Part shown: in pieces, positions 1-6,022 of the stretch
How positions within the stretch are numbered: the stretch's first letter is position 1
Layout of the letters: each line of letters starts with the position of its first letter
From: an uncultured Veillonella sp.
GTDB lineage: Bacteria > Bacillota > Negativicutes > Veillonellales > Veillonellaceae
Direction: 5' to 3'
Length of the DNA: 6,023 bases
Assembly (NCBI GenBank): GCA_900549845.1
Contig: URPT01000102.1
Coordinates: 1-6,023, forward strand
The notes under the pieces: model-generated
Told to the model about the DNA's origin: nothing
Seen by the model: only the letters and a program-made list of their open reading frames with translations
Database searches by the model: none
Position numbers and translations under genes: made by a program

Positions 1-2103
1 CAATAACTTCGTTGGTAGCTCTGTATAGGCCTTTCTACGCAAGGTCGCCATTTGGGACGCAATATTGGTGAAAGCCGCTTTATATTTGTTAATCGCTACC
101 ATACGACCTGTTGTTGTAGGCACGATATTTTCTTTTACTGCATAGATTAAAAGCTGTGCAGTGGCCAAGATATCGTCCATCGCATTGTGCGTAGGCTCAT
201 GATGGATAGGGAACTCAGAAGCTAGGAAGCCCAATTTATGATTTGGCAAATTAGGATAGAAGCGACGGTAAATATCGAGTGTATCGTAGATAGCCTTAAA
301 TTCAGGATTTCCTAAATTATACCGCGCCAATTCATTCGTAAAGATAGTCACATCATAATTTACATTGTGACCTACGATGATAGCATTCTTGGAGAATTCC
401 TTAAAGGCTTGCAGCACCGTAGCTGGGTCTTCGCCGTGTTCTTGTAAATACGCATCGGAGAAGCCGTGTACCTCTTCGGATTGACCTACCGGTACCCCTG
501 GGTTGATAAATCGTTCAAAGGTTTCTAGGACCTGTCCGTTTTCATCTATACGGATGGCCGCAATTTGAATAATACGGTCTTGAGATGTATCAGTGCCAGT
601 ACTTTCCACATCGTATACTACAACCTCATGATTTTCTAAGCCACTAACGAGCTTGGCGTAAGGTTCCGCTTCAAAGATAGGCATATCCATAAAATCCGTC
701 AATTTTAAGCCTACTTGACGCGTCTCTGGGCTTTCAATAGCGGCAATACGAGCGTCACCAATACCCGCAACATAGCGTTTAATAATGCGCTTAGCGCTGA
801 CAGAGTCGTTTGGGTTCATGAGCAGTTTGAAATAGGCCATAACGTCTTTGATTTCTTGACGTCTAAAGAATTTAAACTCGTCAATAATCATAAAGTGACG
901 ACATTCCTCTTCAGGTTTTTCACTATTAAGTCGTTCAAAGGAGTCACTCAGCCGCTGTGCCTTTTTATTATCCCGTACTAAAACGCCAATGTTAGCATCC
1001 TTTGGCAAGGCACAAATGGCTTCATAGATATAGCGGCCCTCAAGATAGCTATTTTTACAACCTTTGATGAGAACAGGTTTGCCCTTTCTTTCACTATTGG
1101 CACGAGGCAATTCAGTATAGATGGAACCTACGAGGTCAGGGAACATATTTTGCAATGTTTTGAAAGCCATCGTAAAGAGCGTCCAGTTAGAGCGATAGTT
1201 TTCATAGAAAATAATTTTTAAAGGCTTGAAATCCGCATCAAACTGCTTGAGCAAACGGAACGGATCGGACCCACGCCATTCGTATATGGTTTGGAAATAG
1301 TCACCACATAAGAGAACGTGATTGCCTTCCCAGAGCATTTCTAATACCTTATACTCTAGTACGCCTGTATCTTGCATTTCATCTACCGAAATATAGCTGT
1401 AACGACTGCGCCAACGCTCCCGAACTACAGGGTCTTGGAAGAGGCGATGAACACCGCAGATGAGGTCCGTAAAATCTAGACCGTGCACAGAGGCTAAGCT
1501 TTCATCATAGGCAGCAATCCATTCGTGACCATGGTTCAAGAAATCGTGAAGTTCACTATATAGAACATTACCAAAACTAGAGAACTGCTGTTCAATGGCG
1601 GCGCGCTGTTCCTTTTGTAAACGCTCTATAGTTCGTTTATAATCGCCTACGAGATCATCAGAATAGAACCCGTATAAGGAACGATATTCTTTCACCATGG
1701 CAATGATGTTAGCAAAGGACATTTCTCGCAATTTACCTGGACGATATGGTTCAGACAATTCCTTGCAATCCTCTTCGTCAAAGATGGTTACATCCGTATA
1801 CAAGGTTTCATTGCGCTTGCCCTCTTGTTGGAGTACGAAAAAGCAAAAGCTGTGGAATGTACTAACCTCCACAGCCTTTGCAGGACTGCCTACGAGCGAT
1901 TGAATGCGGTCTTTCATCTCATTTGCCGCCTTGTTCGTAAAGGTCATGCACAAGATGTTCTCCGCCTTCGCATAGCCGCCCTCGATGAGGTGAGCCACTC
2001 GATAAGCAAGTGTATTCGTTTTTCCCGTCCCAGCGGACGCTAACAAGAGGATATTCTGTTCAACTTCATCAATAACGCGTTGTTGTTCACGATTGATAAG
2101 CAT
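1..2103 (-). CDS. UvrD/PcrA-like SF1 helicase with an inserted DEDDh exonuclease (C-terminus beyond window)
   Basis: The frame is open from the ATG at 2103 to the window edge, giving 701 codons without a stop. Helicase motifs seen: Q-motif region (residues 4-9), Walker A ASAGTGKT (22-29), Ia CMTFTNKAA (52-60), TFHSFC (82-87), GLDFTDLI (208-215), Walker B/motif II VDEMQDT (240-246), motif III CGDYFQTIYEWRG (266-278), motif IV NYRS (302-305), and the 2B-opening FFRRQEIKDV (412-421) followed by NPND and GIGDARI. These define an ATP-dependent 3'-5' SF1A DNA helicase. At about 493-660 a full DnaQ-like exonuclease domain interrupts 2B. Residues about 667-701 (KAAFTNIASQMATLRRKAY, then ELP) again resemble PcrA 2B. 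Motifs V and VI are expected off the left edge; by analogy with PcrA plus the insert, full length should be about 900-950 residues. The start is fixed by an AGGAGG site 5 bases upstream. Helicase identity is very secure; the biological role (repair or replication-fork processing) is inferred from family and operon. Confidence 0.95.
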   Translation of the reverse strand, partial: MLINREQQRVIDEVEQNILLLASAGTGKTNTLAYRVAHLIEGGYAKAENILCMTFTNKAANEMKDRIQSLVGSPAKAVEVSTFHSFCFFVLQQEGKRNETLYTDVTIFDEEDCKELSEPYRPGKLREMSFANIIAMVKEYRSLYGFYSDDLVGDYKRTIERLQKEQRAAIEQQFSSFGNVLYSELHDFLNHGHEWIAAYDESLASVHGLDFTDLICGVHRLFQDPVVRERWRSRYSYISVDEMQDTGVLEYKVLEMLWEGNHVLLCGDYFQTIYEWRGSDPFRLLKQFDADFKPLKIIFYENYRSNWTLFTMAFKTLQNMFPDLVGSIYTELPRANSERKGKPVLIKGCKNSYLEGRYIYEAICALPKDANIGVLVRDNKKAQRLSDSFERLNSEKPEEECRHFMIIDEFKFFRRQEIKDVMAYFKLLMNPNDSVSAKRIIKRYVAGIGDARIAAIESPETRQVGLKLTDFMDMPIFEAEPYAKLVSGLENHEVVVYDVESTGTDTSQDRIIQIAAIRIDENGQVLETFERFINPGVPVGQSEEVHGFSDAYLQEHGEDPATVLQAFKEFSKNAIIVGHNVNYDVTIFTNELARYNLGNPEFKAIYDTLDIYRRFYPNLPNHKLGFLASEFPIHHEPTHNAMDDILATAQLLIYAVKENIVPTTTGRMVAINKYKAAFTNIASQMATLRRKAYTELPTKLL
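124..627 (-). other. DEDDh 3'-5' exonuclease domain nested in helicase subdomain 2B
   Basis: This marks residues about 493-660 of the helicase. Exo I is VVVYDVESTGTD, with metal ligands D498 and E500. Exo II is VGHNVNYDVTIF, with D584. Exo III is HNAMDDILATA, with general base H639 and ligand D644 in the H-x4-D spacing of the DEDDh class. All five catalytic residues are present, so the domain should be an active 3'-5' exonuclease like PolC-exo, DnaQ epsilon or the N-terminal domain of Gram-positive DinG. Internal features such as INPGVPV, VHGFSDAYL and YDTLDIYRR also fit this family. The boundaries are judged by eye. The exact fold and activity are inferred from the motifs. Confidence 0.93.
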
Positions 2104-2114
2104 GAGGTCCTCCT
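2104..2114 (-). promoter_or_regulatory. Ribosome binding site of the helicase gene, overlapping the bofA stop
   Basis: The mRNA reads TAGGAGGACCTCATG. The AGGAGG Shine-Dalgarno core (2114-2109) shares its first two bases with the TAG stop of the upstream bofA-like gene and lies 5 bases from the ATG. This fixes the helicase start and implies that ribosomes finishing bofA deliver directly onto the helicase start, that is, co-transcription and probable translational coupling. Confidence 0.9.
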
Positions 2115-2367
2115 ATTTTAAAAAGCCGTACCATCCGGCAGCAATGAGCATTGGAATAGGGCCTAGAATTGCTGTTAAAGCCCATACGCCCAAACCAATA
2201 TCCATAGGAATATTGAGGATATGAACGCATACTAAATACGTCAAAATACCAGTTACTGCATTCATAGCCACTCGTTTAATGGTGAAAAATGCTACTTTGA
2301 AAGCAATGTAGGCTACAGCAACGGATACAACCGCCGATATAATCGGTGATGCTAATAAAGCTCCCAT
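2113..2367 (-). CDS. bofA: BofA-family small membrane protein
   Basis: This 84-residue hydrophobic protein has two or three probable membrane segments (about residues 4-30, 36-54 and 58-82) joined by a short basic stretch (TIKRVAMNA). The NAVTGIL motif and the C-terminal AILGPIPMLIAAGW match the pattern of the pro-sigmaK processing inhibitor BofA (about 87 residues in Bacillus subtilis). Its place directly after recR is also the B. subtilis arrangement. In Bacillus, BofA holds the SpoIVFB protease inactive in the mother-cell membrane. Whether this organism sporulates cannot be seen here, so the role may be different or vestigial. AAAGGA (2377-2372) lies 4 bases before the ATG; the start is one base after the recR stop. 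Family assignment rests on small size, membrane pattern and synteny, so it is good but not certain. Confidence 0.8.
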   Translation of the reverse strand: MGALLASPIISAVVSVAVAYIAFKVAFFTIKRVAMNAVTGILTYLVCVHILNIPMDIGLGVWALTAILGPIPMLIAAGWYGFLK

Positions 2368-2368
2368 A

Positions 2369-2965
2369 TTATCCTTTCATTTCTTGGCGGTTCACTACAG
2401 CACCGCCTAATGTTAATTCATCGGCATATTCGATATCGCCACCCACAGGCACACCACGGGCAATACGCGTTACCTTAATGCCACTTGGGCTTAACAAGCG
2501 CGCCAAATACAGAGCGGTCGCTTCCCCTTCTACATCCGGGTCTGTAGCGAGGATAACCTCTTGAACGACACCATCGCGAAGGCGAGCAATCAATTCTTTT
2601 ACGCGAATATCGTCAGCACCGATGCCCTCCATAGGGGACAAGGCGCCTTCCAATACGTGATATAAGCCCTTATAGTCACCACTGCGCTCGATAGCAATAA
2701 CATCGCGAGATGTTTCAACGACCATAATCGTCGTTTGATCCCGGTTTGGATTGCTACAGAATTCGCATGGATCTTGAGCTGATAAGTTAAAGCAAATAGA
2801 ACAGTGACGCGTAGCCCCCTTCGCTTCTACGATGGTTTCCACGAGACGGTCTACCTCTTCCTTCGGCATTTCTACCAAATGATAGGCCAAGCGTCTAGCC
2901 GACTTGGAGCCGATACCCGGCAAGCGGCGCAGCTGCTCTACGAGCCGTTCTAAAGCGTTTGTCAT
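2369..2965 (-). CDS. recR: Recombination mediator protein RecR
   Basis: At 198 residues this is the standard RecR length. In order it shows a helix-hairpin-helix (LRRLPGIGSKSARRLAYHL, residues 12-30), a C4 zinc finger (C55, C58, C67, C70, in CSIC and CEFC), a Toprim domain from about residue 79 (E84 in VVETSRDV; YHVLEGALSPMEGIG; ATDPDVEGEATALY at 140-153) and the C-terminal ARGVPVGGDIEYADELTL. RecR with RecO and RecF loads RecA onto SSB-coated gaps; it is cytoplasmic and forms a ring-shaped clamp around DNA. The ATG directly abuts the TAA of ybaB (TAAATG). The only Shine-Dalgarno-like bases are a weak AGG about 10 bases upstream, so translation is probably coupled to ybaB. The Toprim acidic motif reads D142-P-D144, whereas many proteobacterial RecR proteins have N-P-T there; Bacillus-type RecR has D-P-N. 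Identity is secure. Confidence 0.98.
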   Translation of the reverse strand: MTNALERLVEQLRRLPGIGSKSARRLAYHLVEMPKEEVDRLVETIVEAKGATRHCSICFNLSAQDPCEFCSNPNRDQTTIMVVETSRDVIAIERSGDYKGLYHVLEGALSPMEGIGADDIRVKELIARLRDGVVQEVILATDPDVEGEATALYLARLLSPSGIKVTRIARGVPVGGDIEYADELTLGGAVVNRQEMKG

Positions 2966-3295
2966 TTAGAATAAACCTGTTGGCAAGTTAAGACCACCAG
3001 TTACTTTGCCCATTTCTTGAGCCAAGAGGTCGTCTACTTTTTTGCTAGCTTCGTTTACCGCAGCCATTACTAAATCTTCTAACATTTCCACGTCTTCAGG
3101 ATCCACTGCAGATGGGTTCAATTTCAAAGATTCGATGATTTTTTCGCCGTTCATTACAACTGTTACAGCACCGCCACCTACGGAAGCCTCTACTGTACGA
3201 GTTTTTAATTCTTCTTGCATTTTCTTCATATCTGCTTGCATTTTTTGAACTTTTTTCATCATGCCAGCCATATTGCCCATACCTTTACCAAACAT
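2966..3295 (-). CDS. ybaB: YbaB/EbfC-family nucleoid-associated DNA-binding protein
   Basis: This 109-residue protein has the typical methionine/lysine-rich N-terminal helix (MFGKGMGNMAGMMKKVQKMQ), the central motif VEASVGGGAVTVVMNGE and an acidic C-terminal helical region (PEDVEMLEDLVMAAVNEA) ending in LPTGLF. YbaB/EbfC proteins (YaaK in Bacillus) are small homodimeric DNA-binding proteins that coat the nucleoid and are nearly always encoded between dnaX and recR, as here. A strong AGGAGG site lies 7 bases before the ATG. The stop codon TAA touches the recR start with no spacer. Length and sequence are normal for the family. Its exact cellular role is not settled even in model species. Confidence 0.97.
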   Translation of the reverse strand: MFGKGMGNMAGMMKKVQKMQADMKKMQEELKTRTVEASVGGGAVTVVMNGEKIIESLKLNPSAVDPEDVEMLEDLVMAAVNEASKKVDDLLAQEMGKVTGGLNLPTGLF

Positions 3296-3418
3296 TGTAA
3301 TTCCTCCTTTTAGGACCTTGTCCTTACTAACTGTCTATGCCCATAACTCTAACATGCGACATAGATTTTAACATATGTGTCACCTACGGCCTTAGGACCA
3401 ACGGGTATACTCAAAAAT
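3296..3418. other. Intergenic gap between dnaX and ybaB
   Basis: This is the only gap in the window longer than 10 bases. On the transcribed strand it holds a strong ybaB Shine-Dalgarno (AGGAGG, 3308-3303). Just upstream is a small 5-bp hairpin (AGGAC-AAG-GTCCT, 3324-3312). An AT-rich patch near 3366-3381 contains TAAAAT, which resembles a -10 box but lacks a good -35 partner. I see no GC-rich stem followed by a U-run, so there is no convincing intrinsic terminator. Read-through from dnaX, perhaps with a weak internal promoter, is the simplest reading. Confidence 0.5.
3303..3324 (-). promoter_or_regulatory. ybaB ribosome binding site with adjacent 5-bp hairpin
   Basis: The mRNA reads AGGAC-AAG-GTCCT, then three bases, then AGGAGG, 7 bases before the ATG. 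The perfect Shine-Dalgarno fixes the ybaB start. The small stem-loop sits immediately 5' of it and could affect mRNA stability or ribosome access, but a 5-bp stem with a 3-base loop is weak and may be chance. Confidence 0.55.
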
Positions 3419-6022
3419 TTATTCTTCGATGACCTCGACGATGATGTCGTGGTCTTCAGATAATTTCTCTAATGTTTCTGCCAAGAGAGGATTGTTTCGC
3501 TCCTCTTCTGTCATATGCTCTGGATCCCATGCGTATTCACGAGCTACCGTCACGCTATCGATAGGCGCAACTTCAATAGGTGCTTGTGAAAGCATAGCAT
3601 GATCATCACTTTGATAAGGGGTTCCCTGTTGTTCGCCCCCATTAGACTTTGGGACAGCTTCTACCTCAATATGGGCACCGCTATCCATAGGGCGTTCTAA
3701 GACCTCCCCATCATCGCTAATAACAGTAACACTATCTAACGGATGTGGTGGCATATCATCTAAGGATGATACGTAGGATTCCTCCATATCATCTACTGGC
3801 ACATCATCAAAGGAATGAACTGGAATATCATCGCCTTCAATAGAACCTGCTAAAGACTCGATAGGAATCTCCCCATCAATCACCTGTGTGGATGGACTGC
3901 CATCAAAGGATGTAATCGGTACATCTCCATTAGATGGTGATGTTTCTGCTCCGACCTCACTCGTATCAGCACCAGTTGAGGCACTTACAGCAGCACCGCC
4001 AGTCTTCTTCGCCAAGAAGGCTAACGCTGCGGCCTTAGCTGCATCTACTGCTGCGGAATCAGGCTTACTTGGTTGCTCATCAGTTGTAGGTCCACCATTA
4101 GGCGCCGTACCTGTAACAGTCTGCGGACTAGCACCGTGAGATGCTTGACCACCTTGAGCACTCTTTTCATTCGCCCCTTGTGCATAGCTAGCGACTTGCG
4201 GAGAGGACGAATTTGTTAAGTCCATTTGCTTTGGTTGACCTCCAGAGGTCTTCTGCACATCAACCATTGGCTCTTGTGGTCGTTGCGGCGCTTTTACTTG
4301 GTGTTGCGTCGTACTGCCAGAGGCCTTTTTATAGTCTTTGTAAACTTGTGTGAGAGCATCAACAATTTCTACATGTACCGGATAGCCTAGTGTATAGGTG
4401 AAAGCATCTGCCGCTTCTGCTAAGTTTACTTCGTTGGTCATTACATTGAGGTGCAATGTATTTTTGAAGGCCATAACCGCCTTGCTTTGATCTACGTATA
4501 CAAGCTGACCTTGGCCAATTACGGTAGAGGTCATATTGCGATTGCTATCCTTTAAGTATTTAATGACATTGGACTGTATATTGCGATACTCTTGAGCCGA
4601 CAAGATTTGATCACTAATAATAGCTTGTGTACTAATACCTTTTTTACTACGACCTTTGGCTTGATTTCTAGCAGGTCGTTCTGGTGCACTACTTGTACTT
4701 GGTGGCATCATACCAATACCGCCCATTGGAGGCGGAGACATACCTACTCCATTCATAGGAGGCGGTGTACTACCTGGTGCACCCATAGGTGGAGGTGTCA
4801 TGCCTACACTCGCAGGCGGTGGTGTCATCCCCACTCCACCTGGAGGCGGCACAGTACCAACAGTACTATTTTGAGTACTACTCATGGAAGCATTCTGTAC
4901 AGCAGCATTATCTACAGGAACAAAGCTATTAGCATAACCACCTGGCGGTCCAAAGGAATTAGCACCATAAGCAGGTGCAGTTGCGGCAGCTGGACCTCGT
5001 TGTTCTAATTGAGCCATGCGATTCAATAAATCGTTGCGTTCAGATCGTTCTGAAGACTCTAATGCATACACACGGTCTTCTAAGCTTTCATCAACAGAGC
5101 CTAATTTAGCACAAAGCACCAAAAGGCCCATTTCGATAATAGTTCGTGGATTATCCACTTGTTTTGCATCATTCATGATGGATTGCGCACTGCGCACATA
5201 CTGGTTAAGCTCATTAAAATCGATGCTTTCAGCTTGAGCTAGGAATTCATCCTTAAAGGCATCGTATACCTTGAGCTCGTCCGCATCAGGTGCTACCTTG
5301 CCTACAAGCAAGGCCCGCACATGCTGGATGAGGGCTTCCATAATCTGCGTCGCATCACGACCTTCTGCTAAGGCATCGTGAATATAGGACAGTAATTTTG
5401 GTCCATCACCATTGCGCAACGCATCAAGGAAATGAATGATCCATTCCTTGCTAACCAGACCGATCAGTTCTTCTACAACTTGAGGTGTAATAGTACCTGT
5501 GGCCATACCAGCACATTGGTCTAAGATACTCAATGCATCACGCAAACCGCCGTCTGCATGAACTGCAATGAGCTGTGCCGCTGCAGGATCTAAGCCAAAG
5601 CCTTCTTGTTCCGCTACATAGGATAAACGCTGTGCAATATCGTCAGACGTAATCCGTCTAAAGGTATATCGCTGACAGCGAGATACGATGGTAACAGGTA
5701 ACTTTTCAATCTCTGTAGTAGCAAAGATAAACATAACGTGAGCCGGTGGCTCTTCAATAGTTTTTAAGAGCGCATTCCACGCTTCGGTCGTAAGCATGTG
5801 GGCTTCGTCGATGATGAACACCTTTTTACGGCCCTCAACAGGCATAAACTTGACGCTTTCACGAAGAGCACGGACCTCATCGATACCACGATTGGAGGCG
5901 GCGTCGATTTCAAGAACGTCCATGGACTGACCGCTCAAAATCGATTTACAAGCACTACACTCGTTACAAGGATGATCCGTTGGCCCATGCTCGCAGTTGA
6001 TAGCGCGCGCAAAAATCTTGGC
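3419..6022 (-). CDS. dnaX: DNA polymerase III subunit gamma/tau (N-terminus beyond window)
   Basis: This frame enters at the right edge and gives 867 residues before the TAA. It begins with AKIFARAINC, which in B. subtilis DnaX directly follows the P-loop, so about 55 residues are missing. Residues below are counted from the window edge. The zinc module is C10, C19, C22, C25; Walker B is VFIIDEAHML (D72-H75); sensor 1 is FATTE (100-104); the SRC arginine finger is 114-116; sensor 2 is GGLRDALS (158-165). DnaX is the clamp-loader ATPase that opens the beta clamp; tau also links polymerase and helicase. Domain III (to about 320) is followed by a Pro/Met/Gly repeat linker (392-441), a tau-type C-terminal domain (about 464-566), an acidic low-complexity stretch (about 567-830) and a terminal segment NNPLLAETLEKL...IIVEVIEE. 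The inferred full length, about 920, far exceeds the 563 of B. subtilis and 643 of E. coli. A TTG at 5938 is internal, not the start. Operon with ybaB and recR. Confidence 0.98.
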   Translation of the reverse strand, partial: AKIFARAINCEHGPTDHPCNECSACKSILSGQSMDVLEIDAASNRGIDEVRALRESVKFMPVEGRKKVFIIDEAHMLTTEAWNALLKTIEEPPAHVMFIFATTEIEKLPVTIVSRCQRYTFRRITSDDIAQRLSYVAEQEGFGLDPAAAQLIAVHADGGLRDALSILDQCAGMATGTITPQVVEELIGLVSKEWIIHFLDALRNGDGPKLLSYIHDALAEGRDATQIMEALIQHVRALLVGKVAPDADELKVYDAFKDEFLAQAESIDFNELNQYVRSAQSIMNDAKQVDNPRTIIEMGLLVLCAKLGSVDESLEDRVYALESSERSERNDLLNRMAQLEQRGPAAATAPAYGANSFGPPGGYANSFVPVDNAAVQNASMSSTQNSTVGTVPPPGGVGMTPPPASVGMTPPPMGAPGSTPPPMNGVGMSPPPMGGIGMMPPSTSSAPERPARNQAKGRSKKGISTQAIISDQILSAQEYRNIQSNVIKYLKDSNRNMTSTVIGQGQLVYVDQSKAVMAFKNTLHLNVMTNEVNLAEAADAFTYTLGYPVHVEIVDALTQVYKDYKKASGSTTQHQVKAPQRPQEPMVDVQKTSGGQPKQMDLTNSSSPQVASYAQGANEKSAQGGQASHGASPQTVTGTAPNGGPTTDEQPSKPDSAAVDAAKAAALAFLAKKTGGAAVSASTGADTSEVGAETSPSNGDVPITSFDGSPSTQVIDGEIPIESLAGSIEGDDIPVHSFDDVPVDDMEESYVSSLDDMPPHPLDSVTVISDDGEVLERPMDSGAHIEVEAVPKSNGGEQQGTPYQSDDHAMLSQAPIEVAPIDSVTVAREYAWDPEHMTEEERNNPLLAETLEKLSEDHDIIVEVIEE
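3731..3925 (-). repeat. Recurring acidic D-[IV]-P-[IV]-like motifs in the dnaX tail
   Basis: Five related short motifs lie in the disordered acidic region: DVPITSFDG (about 3925-3899), EIPIESLAG (3871-3845), DIPVHSFDD (3829-3803), DVPVDDMEE (3805-3779) and DMPPHPLDS (about 3757-3731). They share an acidic residue, then I/V/M-P, and mostly an S-F/L-D-like end. Spacing is irregular (8 to 18 codons), so these look like short linear binding motifs rather than a recent tandem duplication. The binding partner is unknown. Confidence 0.6.
4632..4645 (-). other. Possible dnaX slippage site: A6 run with immediate -1 frame stop
   Basis: The coding strand reads AGT AAA AAA GGT ATT AGT (Ser-Lys-Lys-Gly-Ile-Ser). 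A one-base backward slip after the second AAA would read AGG TAT TAG and stop, yielding a gamma-like protein that ends after the proline-rich linker and lacks the tau C-terminal domain. This is the same outcome as E. coli dnaX frameshifting. However, the phase is U AAA AAA, not the efficient A AAA AAG, and I see no strong downstream stem. An AAAGG lies roughly 10 bases upstream and could act as a stimulating Shine-Dalgarno. Speculative. Confidence 0.3.
4700..4849 (-). repeat. Tandem Pro-Pro-Pro/Gly/Met repeats in the dnaX linker
   Basis: Five degenerate 9-10-codon units, each starting with three prolines, run in tandem: PPPGGVGMT, PPPASVGMT, PPPMGAPGST, PPPMNGVGMS, PPPMGGIGMM, then a partial PPS. 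On the + strand this shows as recurring ggaggcgg-like blocks. They form a flexible, probably polyproline-like linker between the clamp-loader core and the tau C-terminal domain. Such in-frame repeats are prone to copy-number change between strains. Runs of three prolines also predict reliance on elongation factor P. Confidence 0.9.

Noticed and set aside
715..981. 88-residue plus-strand frame
   Set aside because: It is antisense to the helicase 2B-opening region, which is strongly motif-conserved. It has no ribosome binding site and no family resemblance.
1697..2043. Two short overlapping plus-strand frames
   Set aside because: Both lie antisense to helicase motifs I to Ib and are shadows of that coding sequence.
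2440..2550. RecR Toprim D-P-D as a gain of catalytic activity
   Set aside because: The variant (ATDPDVEGE) differs by one residue from the D-P-N form in Bacillus-type RecR, so it is ordinary family variation.
3296..3418. Intrinsic terminator or sigma-A promoter between dnaX and ybaB
   Set aside because: There is no GC-rich stem followed by a U-run, and the TAAAAT patch has no -35 element at 16-18 bases.
3888..4139. 83-residue plus-strand frame
   Set aside because: It is antisense to the acidic low-complexity region of dnaX; its Ala/Pro/Ser-rich composition is explained by that.
4650..4679. CGACC/GGTCG inverted repeat upstream of the A6 run as a frameshift-stimulating stem
   Set aside because: It is only 5 bp with a loop of about 20 bases, and it lies upstream of the run rather than downstream where stimulatory stems act.
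4592..5008. 138-residue plus-strand frame rich in Thr, Trp, His, Arg and Cys
   Set aside because: It lies fully antisense to the Pro/Met/Gly repeats of dnaX. Its odd composition is the reverse complement of those codons, and it matches no family I recognise.
5936..5938. TTG as the dnaX start codon
   Set aside because: The frame continues upstream to the window edge and encodes the conserved zinc module (C10, C19, C22, C25), so the TTG is an internal leucine.
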